Part shown: positions 45,373 to 56,900 of the stretch, piece by piece
Numbering within the stretch: the first letter of the stretch is position 1
Layout: each line of letters opens with the position of its first letter
Assembly: GCA_020465985.1 (NCBI GenBank)
Contig: JAANYP010004771.1
Location: 1,514,932-1,578,931 of the forward strand
Source of the DNA: Centrapalus pauciflorus
Lineage: Eukaryota > Streptophyta > Magnoliopsida > Asterales > Asteraceae
Direction of reading: 5' to 3'
DNA: 64,000 nucleotides
The notes under the pieces: generated by a model
What the model saw: only the letters and a program-made list of their open reading frames with translations
What the model was told of the DNA's origin: nothing
Databases searched by the model: none
Translations under genes and position numbers: made by a program

Positions 45373-45774
45373 TCTATACTAATAAAGAGTAATATTCAAC
45401 TGTCATGAAGCCACGTGTCATCACCATGAATTGACACATGACATTTATAGTTTTAAAAAATAATAAATAAAAAACTAAATATATCCATATCTAATATAAT
45501 CTATTTTTAAATTCAAATCAAATCAAATCCAACAAAATCTAATACTCCAATAACTTATTAATTATAATATAATATAATAAAAGTTTAAAATATTTAAAAA
45601 ATAATTACTATTCATGTGTGTGTGTAAAATTAGACAAAAATTAATAGGGCATATAAATAATAATATCATTATTATATATATTTTTTAAAAAATAATATTT
45701 ATATCTTTATCTTTTAGTTTATTATATTTTATATACATTAAAAATATCCACATAATACGCAGGTAATAAACTAG
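45373..45774 (+). mobile_element. Non-autonomous Helitron
   Basis: Begins TCTATACTAATAAAG, the common 5' end of plant Helitrons, and ends ...ggtaataaaCTAG. It is inserted between A (45372) and T (45775) with no target duplication. The 3' hairpin is weak (only 'tacgcaggta'). No Rep/helicase coding. Confidence 0.7.
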
Positions 45775-47754
45775 TATATTATTTATTTTCAGATGTAACA
45801 AAACAAATGTTAAACATTATTTATGATAATTTTAGAGTTTTAAGTTTAAGTACATAATTTGTCCAACTTTAGTTTTTAAAATACCTGTTAAACAATATTT
45901 TCATGACATATTTATGTGATAAAAATATATAATGAAATCTAAAAAGATATTTCACTAGAAAGGATATTAAACTAACTTGAAAAAAAATCTTTAGATCTTT
46001 AAGAAAATAAACACGCGTTATATAATAAAATAAGGTTAAGCTGACCTTATTTCATTATTAGTTGATAAAAGCTAACTATTATATTAATTTGGTATAAAAT
46101 GATACAGTTCACCACATAATTAAACATGTAAATATTTAAAGTGATGTTTACTTACAATAGCTAGTAAATTATATAAAATTATAAGAACTAACAACTTAAT
46201 TACATAAATCGATAAAAAGTTAAAACTCGATCGTATTGATAAAAATATCAGTTAGCTGCATAGACTGGTAAAAAAAAGTATATATAATTGCATAATATAG
46301 TATAGAGTTGATATCAATGACATTTGATTTAAATGTATGAGTATTTTTTTGACGAAACATAAAAGTAGCACATAAAATTTTAATGAATTCAATTCTTAAG
46401 TATACAGAATAGATTATAGATAGATTAGAAACACATTTATTATATGGGGTTGATTTATAAAATATTTTCAAAAGTTTATATTTTTAATTTAGATCAGATT
46501 GTTGTATATACTAGAGCTAAGCCGTCAAGTTATTCAATCTCGGTTTCTAGGTTCGGACTCGAGATCAAGCTCCATAAAAGGCAAAGCTTGTCTCAATGAG
46601 ACTAGTCAGAGAGTTCAAGCTCAAGTTGCTCGATAAGAGTTTGACTCACTTACAACCCTAGATGCAAGGATGTATGGTCTTTAAGATTATAGATGGATGT
46701 AACAATTATTAAAGAGGTATTATGTCCATGACATTGTCTATATAATTTATCAACTTATCAGATGATAAACGCAAAAACTTTTACAGTCATATTAGCTCCG
46801 TTTTAGAATGCATTGTGACTTGCGAATCAAGAGACCCTTTTTGCAATCAAACTTAGGTCTCATTTGACTCACGGAATGAAATTTAAAGAAAATAGGATTT
46901 AAATTATAGTATATATTGTTTTTATTAATTAGGGTATAGAATTGTGTTTAAGGTCGGCTATGGTTCTTAATTGTGAAATCATAAATGACATTAGTATTTA
47001 TTGACATTGTTAAAATAAGTTTAAATGTCGATTTATTTAGTTTTAATTTGGAATTGAAAAGATGATTCAAATCATTAAATTTGGATTCTCATTTATTATA
47101 ATCGTTATGTAAATAAATAAAAAATCTATTTATATAATAAATCAGTAAATAATACGCATTTTATTTTTGATTGACATGAGTCCATCGTGTCATTCACCAA
47201 AGTCTAATTTAATTTCAAATCAAATTATTTTAAATCTAAATCAATGATAGATTAACTCATTGATTAACTAAAATATATTTATAATAAATTATTGGACAAA
47301 CTATCAAGAAATATAATATAAAATTCTAAAATTGACAATAAAGTAAATGTAAATTTTTAGACCAATAAAGATAACGTAAAATTTAGGTTTGACAAAAAAA
47401 GATACTGAAAACCAATTAAAAAAGTAAATTTGCGCTCTCTTTTTTGGTAAAAAAATTATATTTGATTATCTTTCTTGGCCTAAAATTTGAATTTTTTGAC
47501 CAAAATAGAATTTTACATTATCTTTTTCGGCAAAAAAATTTTACAATACCTTTATTATAAAATTTTATATTACTTTTCTTGGTAATTTTTCTTAAATTAT
47601 TATACGTACTTAGAAATCTAAAATCAAAAGAATTGGATGATGGATAGAATAAAAAAAGAAAAATAAATAGGCAGAAAAAATGGTGAAGAGAAGACAACAC
47701 ATTTTAAGGAGGACCCCTATCCCCCTCCCTTCCCCTTTAAACTTTTCATTCATC
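45775..47754. other. AT-rich spacer with one repeat remnant
   Basis: At 46510-46665 a patch with 'ggttcggactcgagatcaagctcc', 'agttcaagctcaagttgctcg' and 'cttacaaccctag' looks like a remnant of the common hAT-type CTAGGGTTGTAA...GAGCTCGAG repeat. The remainder shows nothing I can assign. Confidence 0.4.
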
Positions 47755-47763
47755 CTTCTTCTT

Positions 47764-47795
<32 letters not shown>

Positions 47796-48024
47796 ATATT
47801 TCACTCAATTCCCATTTCTCTGGCAATGGCATATATAGAAATCCCCACAATCATTTAATTATCTCTCATATCATATCTTTCTTTTTACCATTTTCAACCC
47901 TCCCCACCATTATTTTCTTCATCAATCAAATTTACGTATATCTTCCCACTCTTTTCATTTCTCTTCTGTTGTTACAACTTCATCATCTTCTTCTCCAATT
48001 CCAATTCCAATTCCAATTCCAATT
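47755..48024 (+). promoter_or_regulatory. Core promoter / leader region of the RING gene
   Basis: (CTT)13 at 47755-47793, a TATATA element at 47832-47837 and CT-rich leader sequence after it, then five copies of the hexamer AATTCC at 47996-48024. The start of transcription is probably near 47865; this is inference from the TATA position. Confidence 0.5.
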
Positions 48025-48118
48025 CTTCTTTCTTGTATCATCATTTGATTAGATTTTCATTTTCTAGGGTTTTGTTTTTACCAATGTATTGATTGATACA
48101 CGACTTACTGCTTAAGAG

Positions 48119-48396
48119 GTACGTTTTCTTTATTATTTCAGGGTGATTTTTTTGTCCCTCTATTGACTTTGATGGATCTTGATTTCTTTTGTTTCATATT
48201 CATGTTCAATTGTATCCTTGATGATACAAAATTCGGGTTTGATCAGGTAATATTGATTATAGCCCACGGTACTCTTTTTCGTAAATTGAACGAGTCTTTT
48301 ATCTCAATTTAGGGTTAGGTTTCCATCCAATAAAGTCTCATTTTGCTTAGGAAAATGGTGGGTTTTGTGTTTGGGTGTGTTTGGTGGTGAATTCAG
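48119..48396 (+). other. 5'-UTR intron of the RING gene
   Basis: Donor GAG|GTACGT and acceptor ATTCAG|GTGG are both strong, and the open frame continues to the acceptor with no ATG before 48439. The leader exon upstream contains a tiny uORF (ATG TAT TGA at about 48084). Confidence 0.7.
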
Positions 48397-48438
48397 GTGG
48401 CTAGTGTTGGGTTTTGGGAGGGTAAGGTTAGTGAGAAG

Positions 48439-51400
48439 ATGACCGATGTTCAACACCAACTTCCACAGAAGCCCGAGAGCACCACTGATGCTTGTTTGGA
48501 TTTCGAGAGAGGTGAATCCGATTTCGAAAGGGGATTTGAGGAATTAATGAGGGGGCAATTGGATGATTGTATGTCATTTGCATCATGCAGCTCCCCGCGT
48601 AACACCGAGGAAGACGACGAGAGTGAGGGTGGTGATCAGCTTATGAGGCGGAGGCGGCGGTCTGATCTCGAGGGTGATGACCTGGCCGAGTCTTCTGCGG
48701 CCAGAAGACGTCACTCTCGGATTTTGAGCAGGTGGGCTGCCAGGCAAGCACAGGAGATGATTACTACGATAGAGAGGAGGAATCGCGAGTCCGAGTTAAT
48801 GGCACTTGCGGGTTTGCATACTGTTTCAATGCTGGATTCATCATTCTTGAGGGAGTCACCGTCTCCTTCTCCTACCTCGAGAAGGCAGGGGAATGTCGAG
48901 AGGCCGAGCACCCGAGCATCGTCCATTTTACAGATGTGGAGAGAGTTGGAGGACGAGCATGTCTTGAACCGGGCTCGTGAAAGGGTGAGAGTGAGACTCA
49001 GACAGCAGAGGAGTGTAGACACCAATACCAATGGCTCAAGCACCACAGAAGGCCGAGGAAGCGAACATCAAGGAAGTTTGGGGGATGTTACTGGGAGTGA
49101 GAACGACTACGGGACTTGGTCACACGACCAATTGGAACGACGGAATGAGCATCAAGACACCGATAATTCTAGTCGTGAGCAAACTCCTGATATAGGTGAG
49201 GTTGAGAGGGAGAGGGTCAGGCACATTGTTCAGGGATGGAGGGAGACTGGGGTTACTGATCCCTCACCCGGTGCTGTGCAGAGGAGTAATAATAGTCCAA
49301 GAGCGGAGTGGCTTGGGGAAACCGAGCGCGAACGAGTAAGGATTGTGAGGGAATGGGTACAAATGACCAGTCAACAAAGGGGAAGCCGTGGCAGTCGCAG
49401 GGAAGAGCAAAGTTCTGTAGCTCGTGAACAAAATCGCGAAAGGACAGGTGTTCAACATGACGAAGGGCAGCCGGAGCATATTCGTAGGGATTTGCTTAGG
49501 TTGCGCGGTAGACAAGCTCTGCTTGACCTGCTAATGAGGGTTGAGAGGGAACGGCAGAGGGAACTTCAGGGTTTGACCGAGTATCGTGCGGTTTCTGATT
49601 TTGCTCATCGTAACCGCATTCAGGTCAGTTGTTGTTCAGTCATGATCTTTGTTCATCTTCCAAACGCATTTTGTCAGCCTTTATGCTTCTTCTCCAAAAG
49701 TCTGAAATATAGCCCCGTTTACATATGATCATAGGTTTTTGATTTATCCTCTACTTGAGTAAATGCTAAGGGGCGTTTGGTTCACGGATTTCATGGGATT
49801 CGATGGGATTTGCATTTAAAATCATGTGTTTGGTTCACAGATTCCAGTAAGGATATAAAATCCTTTGTTATTTAAAAACCCAGCGTTCCCCCTAGGATTT
49901 TAAATCCTAGTTACTTTGCATTTCTTCAGATTAGCAAAAATTTTTCTATAAGATAATGCAGATTCCTTGACAAAATCCTAACAAAAGCAAATCTTGCATA
50001 ATGCAAATCCTTTGACAAAATGCAAATCCCAGAGGAAAAAATCTGCGAACCAAACGCCCCCCTAAGGATCTGAAATGGACCTAACCTTATTGTTGGTATA
50101 GAATAAAGCATAAATACCAGATGGTTTTTGAAGCTGGCATACTGTGTTGTCTTGGTATTCAGGTCTTAGTTTTTGAAGCATATTGTGATCTCTTGGTATT
50201 CAGTTCTTAGTTTTTATATGTTTTCCAAAGGTCAAGCATTAGAAAATTTTGGGACTATCGATCCTTATTTGAAGTTTGTATTCATTTTCGCAGTCGTTAC
50301 TGAGAGGCAGATTCTTAAGAAACGAAAGGCCTGTAGAGGACGAGAGGCCTTCTTCCGTTGCGGCAAGTGAGCTGGTCCAGTTGAGACAACGTCACACTGT
50401 CTCTGGTTTGAGGTATCCGTTTCAGCATTAAACTTAAAGATTGTGTTACGTTTGTTATGTTTGTGGCTCAAACGTTTCAAATAAGATGTTAAATCCTTTT
50501 GGTTATGTGTATTAAGAAAATCTTTGTGAATGTTCGTGTGCTGACATGGATCCCTCTTGACCAGGGAAGGGTTCCGGTCCAGATCAGAAACCATTGTTCA
50601 TGGTCAAGTAAGCAAATCGTTCTGATTACTAATTTCGATAATAACATGACTCATTTTACAAGTGATTAGGCTCACATAAATACTTCACAGGAGATCGAAC
50701 ATGAAAACCAGGACCAGTCACAAGAGTGGGTTCAGGAAAGTGACATTCATCAGGTCACGGGTCACACAGGAAGTTTGGAGAGCGTTGCAGCTGTCCAAAG
50801 CACAAATCAGCAAGCAAATATTGACGAAGGAGAGGACTGGCAGGACCAGGCTGTTGAAGAAGATAGAGGAGGGTGGCAGCAGGAAAGCTACACCGAGTTC
50901 AATGAATGGAGAGATGGGACTTCGGAAGATGTTGGGCGGAATTGGGAGGAAAATTCAGGAAATGATTGGCACCAGGAAACTTCAGCTACTGCTGGAGAAG
51001 GAGCTCATATGCATGGAAGCGATGAGGTTTGGCATGAAGATGGTTCACGGGAAACGGTTGAAAATTGGTCCGAGGGTGCTTCTGATCTACCGAGAATGCT
51101 GCATTCCGTTCCCGTTAGGAGAGTCAATAGGTTTCATCCGCCGGAGGATGATAATGTGTACAGCATGGAACTCCGGGAACTTTTGAGCAGGTAGTAGACG
51201 TTTTGCCAATTGAGCATCCTTTGTTGTTAAGTTTTCATTGATCTGTGTCTTATTATGACTGTAGGAGAAGTGTTTCAAATCTTCTTCGTAGTGGTTTCCG
51301 TGAGAGTTTGGACCAGTTGATACAATCATATGTCAACAGACAAGGTCGTGCTCCGATTGACTGGGATCTTCACCGGAACTTGCCTACCCCTGCGTCTACG

Positions 51401-52950
51401 CCAGAGGGTGAGCAGGAGCAACAGAGGGAGGAACAGAGTGAGAATCAGCACGATGGCATTGGTAGACCTTCACTGGTTCTACCATCTCCTCCAGTACCCC
51501 CACCACAACCAATTTGGCATCATTTGCCTTATTCTAGTTGGTCACGTCACAGCATGCATCGCTCTGAACTCGTAAGTTGTTTAAGTCCTAGATTAGTAGA
51601 TTGGACAATATCATTTGTATTGTACAATTAAGGTTGATGCAATTGTGTAGGAGTGGGAGATGATCAATGATTTGAGGGCGGATATGGCAAGACTGCAACA
51701 AGGCATGAACCACATGCAAAGGATGCTCGAGGCTTGCATGGACATGCAGCTGGAGCTGCAACGGTCTGTCAGACAAGAAGTTTCTGCTGCTTTGAATCGA
51801 TCACGGGGTGAACAAGGTAGTTGTAATTACTATTCTGACCAATGTTATTAAAGGCCTGCACCTCTGCGACCAAGTCCCGCAGGCCAGGCCATCTTAGGCT
51901 TGGCGCCTTTAAGATGTTCAGGATCGCCTTGTACGACTAGTCCTAGGGAGTTAGGCGAGAGTCGAGGTCCTTGTTTCATAAACATCTATTAGGATTTAAG
52001 ACATAAAACATAGTTTGCATGGTCAATTATACCCCAGAAAACATCAAAGGTTGCCTATTAGAAGGTTGACTTCGGCCTTCTGGTTTGCCCTATGCAATCT
52101 TTTGAAACATTTTACTTTGTTTGCCACTACTAATAATTATGGATTGAGGTAGTGTATTTGATATTATATTTATAATTCTACACAATATGCTTTTATTTTG
52201 TCTTTATGGTAACATTGTCATTTAAAGTTTATTCTAAATTTTAGTTGGTTCACTTCGTTCGGGCCCTCGCCTTTTTGACTTGGTCCCTAATCAAGGCATG
52301 TCGCCTCAAGTGCGACTTTCGCTTTTAATAACATTGATTCTGAATTTCTGACCCTAGGTTGTAATGTGACATACAGAGAAGGTTAATATCATGGGAATTC
52401 CTTGCAGGTATTGGTGCAGAAACTTCAGAAGATGGATCGAAATGGGGTCAAGTGAGGAAAGGAACCTGTTGTGTTTGTTGTGATAGTCAGATTGATTCTT
52501 TGTTGTACAGGTATTCAATGATAACTTTTAATTTAGAAAGTGCACTGACTGTTAGTAAATGTCTCAAATTCACTGCAATTATAAGAATCAATATGTTGTG
52601 ATGGACATTGGGCAAAGCGGTAATTTGCGCTTGATTTTCCGGAAAGGGAAATGTGGTTTAATCATGGAACCGGTTGATTCCATATTTGAGACTTGTGCAA
52701 ATGTGAATCAGTTTCAAGTCCAAATGACATAATCACAACTTTGATGTCAAACACTTCAAATTTGGTCAGGTGTGGCTGATCATGGATCTTTGTTTGATTC
52801 TAATGTGTTGTTTACGTATGTATCTGGCACAGATGCGGGCACATGTGTACGTGTTCAAAGTGTGCAAACGAGTTGGTTCGTGGAGGAGGGAAATGTCCAT
52901 TGTGTCGAGCACCAATTGTTGAGGTTATCCGAGCTTACTCCATACTTTAA
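48439..52950 (+). CDS. Large RING-finger protein (putative E3 ubiquitin ligase)
   Basis: Eight coding exons: 48439-49623, 50294-50412, 50565-50607, 50691-51190, 51265-51571, 51651-51816, 52408-52510, 52833-52950 (2541 nt, 846 aa). The C-terminus is a Neuralized-type C3HC4 RING: likely ligands C793, C796, C809, H811, C815, C818, C829, C832 (CCVCC...RCGHMCTCSKC...KCPLCRAPI). RINGs of this kind recruit E2 enzymes; E3 activity is inferred. Residues 1-395 are Arg/Glu-rich, with repeated ERERVR..V..W motifs (near 280 and 305 and, degenerate, near 180). Exon 4 is acidic with regularly spaced Trp (EDWQ, GGWQQES, NEWRDG, RNWEEN, NDWHQE). Exon 6 is a Met/Gln-rich coiled coil just before the RING. No membrane segment. 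The ATG at 48439 is the first after the leader-intron acceptor. From memory the Arabidopsis homologue is AT5G04460. The first coding intron holds a Harbinger MITE and the sixth a hAT element. Confidence 0.92.
49770..50062 (-). mobile_element. PIF/Harbinger-type MITE, copy 2, in RING-gene intron
   Basis: Ends GGGGCGTTTGGTTC and GAACCAAACGCCCCCC, flanked by TAA at 49767-49769 and 50063-50065. Its right half, reversed, matches the left half of the copy at 34815 ('aggatttgcattttgtcaaagg' etc.). Confidence 0.85.
51840..52336. mobile_element. hAT-like element in RING-gene intron 6
   Basis: 497 bp with ends CAATGTTATTAAAGGC and GCTTTTAATAACATTG (15 of 16 complementary). It is flanked by ATTCTGA(C/A) at 51832-51839 and 52337-52344, an 8-bp duplication with one mismatch. 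Next to the ends are 'cgaccaagtcccgcagg' and 'gacttggtccctaatcaagg', a further inverted match. It fills almost all of the 591-bp intron. Confidence 0.75.
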
Positions 52951-53906
52951 ACATATTGATTACAAACTGACCGGGGAAGAAGATTTACGGGATCTGTCTC
53001 AACTTCTTGTGTTCTCATATGTAGAGTGCTTCATTTTTGCCTTGCTGTTTTTCTGATTATATGTTGAATGGTTAAACATTGTATAATTGGAATAACATTT
53101 GGCCCCTTTTCATTCCTTCATTGTTGTGTAATAAAATTCCACAGGAAATTTTTTATTTTCACCTTACCTTTCGAACCATACCGGGATGGAATTGGTGGAC
53201 TGGTGGTTGAATTATAAAACTCAAAAGTTGAAGGACCATTTTTGTAATAGTGAATCGGCTTTCCTGGTATTGTATATATGTATTTGACCACTTCTCTTTA
53301 AAAGCCAGGTATTGTATTTTACAACAATCAAATGCAAAGAAAGAGTATACTATAAATAAAAATAAAAGAAAATTGACTAAAAGAGAAGGCAAAAACAAAA
53401 GAAGATACAACACGTACCGTTGCCAATGTGATCAGTTGTTGATAAGAGGCCAAGCGTATCAACCTCTTGGGTTGAATTTTTGTGTTTGTTATATTTTTAT
53501 AAAGCATACTATATATTTTAACAATAAAGTAACAGAATGAATATTTTAATAAAATGTAGTTAATTGTTATTAATATACTACCAAGCAGATATGTGTAATT
53601 AAGCATCACACCACATGGATGCTGATGTATTTCTTAGAATAGAAGTTGGTGTAGAACGAAGAAAAGTGTGTTTCCTCACTTCTTCAATAAGATACATGGC
53701 TCGTTCTTTTTACATAGCATGTTCTAAACTAGGATAAACGTATGTATGTTAAAACATGTGCTCTATGCTATTTTTATAAGCTTGGGTTTCCTCAAATAGA
53801 CACATTCTTGAATAGAATATTAACAATTAATGAATAGAAAAAGATAAAATTTACCTGCAGTGTGTGATATATGGTATATGAATTAGTATAGACTCCATGA
53901 AGTTAA
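52951..53906. other. Intergenic region between convergent RING and NT-C2 genes
   Basis: About 956 bp separate the two stop codons. AATAAA at 53130-53135 is a candidate poly(A) signal for the RING gene. No further gene seen; any 3'-UTR overlap cannot be judged from sequence. Confidence 0.55.
53130..53135 (+). terminator. Candidate poly(A) signal of the RING gene
   Basis: AATAAA in 'gtgtaataaaattcc', 180 nt after the stop codon. Confidence 0.45.
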
Positions 53907-56900
53907 TTATGACAACCAGCTCCTTCCAGTTCCAGGCCTGACCGCCTTTAGCTTCAATACAAGTTCTTCTCTTTCAGCTTCTACTTCGGCGTATCTAAGG
54001 CTCATGTGGAGATACCGTTCTTGAAGTTCTTTCAGCTCCGTCTCAAGTAGAGATGCATCTTTTTCATGTGCCTTGTTGTTAACTGTTTTACTGTCAACTT
54101 TTAACTCATCAACTTGTCCCTCCGACGGATACCTGGGGGTACAATGATAAGTATTAGCCCATCCCCAAGATTTTTACTTATTTTCTTCAATGTAATGGGA
54201 ACATGATTTTAAAATTACAGCCAGATGACTGCTTGTCACCACATACCTTTTAATCTGGGCTTTATATAGGTCATTTGACGCCAAAGCCTCTGCAAGTTCA
54301 CTCTCGAGTGACTGGATTCTTGCTGCTGCTACATCAATTGTACTTGCTTCCACATCCTGTTAAATAAATTATAATAACAAGGTTAGAAACCAACTTTATA
54401 GCCATGGTTTCTGAATTTACCATAAAGAGAGAAGAATCTCATATGGACCTCTGTGAGCTTCATGTACTCCTGAAGACTACTTGTACTATCTGATCGGAAA
54501 GAAATAGCACTGTTATTAGTCGAGCACTCGATTTCATCCGGCTTAAAACCTTTCTTCTGCTCCAATTTCTCTTCAAGGACTTGAGCATTCTTCATGCATT
54601 CTTCTTTTTCCTCTTGAAGATGAATTATCTTCCGTCGTAGTTGACTATTTGATCGTTTCAGTCGCCCGAGCTCATTTTTCAATTCAGCATCTTGTGCACA
54701 TAATGCTTCTCTTGCAGTCAAATCACCCTGAAGCCGCATAACTTGTTCCTCCAAGGCAACTTTAGAGCGCTTATGGTCCTCTAATTCAATCACTGCCTTC
54801 TGCATGCTAGATGTTTTATGTAACAATGAAGTTTTCTCCTCCTTCAATTCTTTGTAATCCTCAGTTGTCAGCTGTAATGAGGCTTCCAGTCTTTCGTTTT
54901 CATATTTCATTACATTGAGCGAGTTCTTAAGAGCCACCATTTCATCCTGCAGCAGTGGAATTTTCTGCAATTGACCCTGAAGATTTGAGATTTCTTCTGT
55001 TAATTGTACTCTTTGGTATTCACAATGTTTGAGATTGCCATTGAGCTCACCAACTGTGAATCTTAGATTCTCTTCACTGGATCTGGTATTCTCCAGCAAC
55101 ACCATTATTTTTTTAAGATTTTCCTCTAGGACACCTTGACTATGTTTGGAAGCAGTAAGCTCAACTGTCAGCTTCTGAATCCTTGATTCATATTCAACTT
55201 GGACGGTGTCAAGCTTTGTTTCAGATGCTCTGAATTTCTCTGTGACACCTTCAATAGCTTTCTCCAGTTTATCCTTATCTGCACGTAAGACATGCATTTC
55301 ATGTACTGCCTCTGAAGCCATTCTATCCTTTTCATCATGACTTGCATATATCTGTGTACTCAGATGTGCTACCTCTTGTTGAAGGTTGTCAATTTCAGCC
55401 ATCTTCTCTGAGTACATTTGATTGAACAAGTTTTCACCCATAACAAGCTTCTCTATCTGCTCTTCATTCCGCAGACACAAAGCCTCGAGTTCTGAATCAA
55501 ACATCTTCTCTTTTGTAGCGACCCCCTCAATCATCGAGGAAAACTTATCTTCTAAATCTTCCAAGTTCCTTGACAACTTGGAGAAATTATGTTGCGACTC
55601 CCTCAATCCCGCTTCCAGGACTGTGCAGCGATTATACAGGTCGAGTCTTTGTTGCCTTAGCTCTTGATTTGACTTTTGAAGTGCACTGCACTCTTCGATT
55701 AAATTTTCTGCAGTAGTTTGTAATTTCGGATTTGCTTTTTTCAGATACTCACACTCCGCTTGAGCTTCCAACCACCGTTTTTGCAAGTCTTGTAATTTCT
55801 GTCTCGTATCAACCTTGCTCGTTTCTATTTCCTCTTCTAGCCTTTTGATTTCAGCCTGTAATTTCACAACACAAGTCTCTGAATGCTGTATCTCCAACCG
55901 ACTAGTCTCTCTTGCATCAGTCAAATATCTCAGTTGAGGTTCCAATCCAGATATGCGCTCCGACAAGTGTAGATTTTCTACTTCCAATTCAGCCAAGTGC
56001 AGCTCCAACTCCTTATTACAACTCTCGAGCTCGAATAACTTTGTTTCAAGAATCTTGTTGGCTGCAACTTGGGAATCCTTTGTATTATTAAGCACCACCA
56101 TGTCATTCTTTACCTTATCCAGACATTCAGAGATGGTTGTACTTTCGCTTTGCATAGCTTTCAAAGTTCCCTTCATCTGACTCTTTAACGATTGCAGATC
56201 AGACAATTGAGTCTCCAAGTCTCTTTGGCAGCAACTCTGATGCTGAATCTTCTTGTCCTTCAGCAAACAATCTGCTTTAAGAACTTCTATCTCAGAGGTT
56301 TTTACCAATAGTTCCTTACCTAGATCTTCCACCCTTGATTTTAGTTCCGTATTCAACTTCTCAAATGTGTCACTATAGTGCAAGACAACCTCAGCCTGCC
56401 CTTCTACAGTGAATGAATCTGTACATATCAAGATGCTTTAATCATTAAAACTGTATACAGATCAAAAGATTATGGGTAAGAGAACAATTGGTTCACATTG
56501 TGCAATGGAAGGGCATGATGTTCAAATAACGAGTGGGAAGATCCATGATTAGTCATATGGTCAACTTTGTATAGGAATATAATTGGAAGGTACTTACTTT
56601 CATGTTTTCCTTCTTTCTGCAATTTTAACAGTTGTTTCAATGTAGAAACCTCCTTTTCCTGCTCTTCTGCATTTGCACGGCATTTATCGAGTTCATCATT
56701 AAGATAACAAGCTTTATCCTTGAAACCTTGGACGTTGATCTCTAGTTCCACACACTTGCTTTCTAGATCATTATAACGAGTTTGAAGGTGACCAGCCTCT
56801 ATTATATCAAGCTTTCTCTTCTTTGCATCCTCTTTGAGCTGCTGTATCTGGCACTCAAGTTTGGTCTTCTCAGAATCTTCAATACTGGGAATCTCGGAAA

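Noticed and set aside
46220..46471. 83-aa minus-strand frame
   Set aside because: AT-rich composition, no motif, no promoter or splice context; chance open frame.
48711..49046. Antisense frame of 111 aa within RING exon 1
   Set aside because: Shadow of an Arg/Glu/Ser-rich coding exon; no splice, promoter or domain support.
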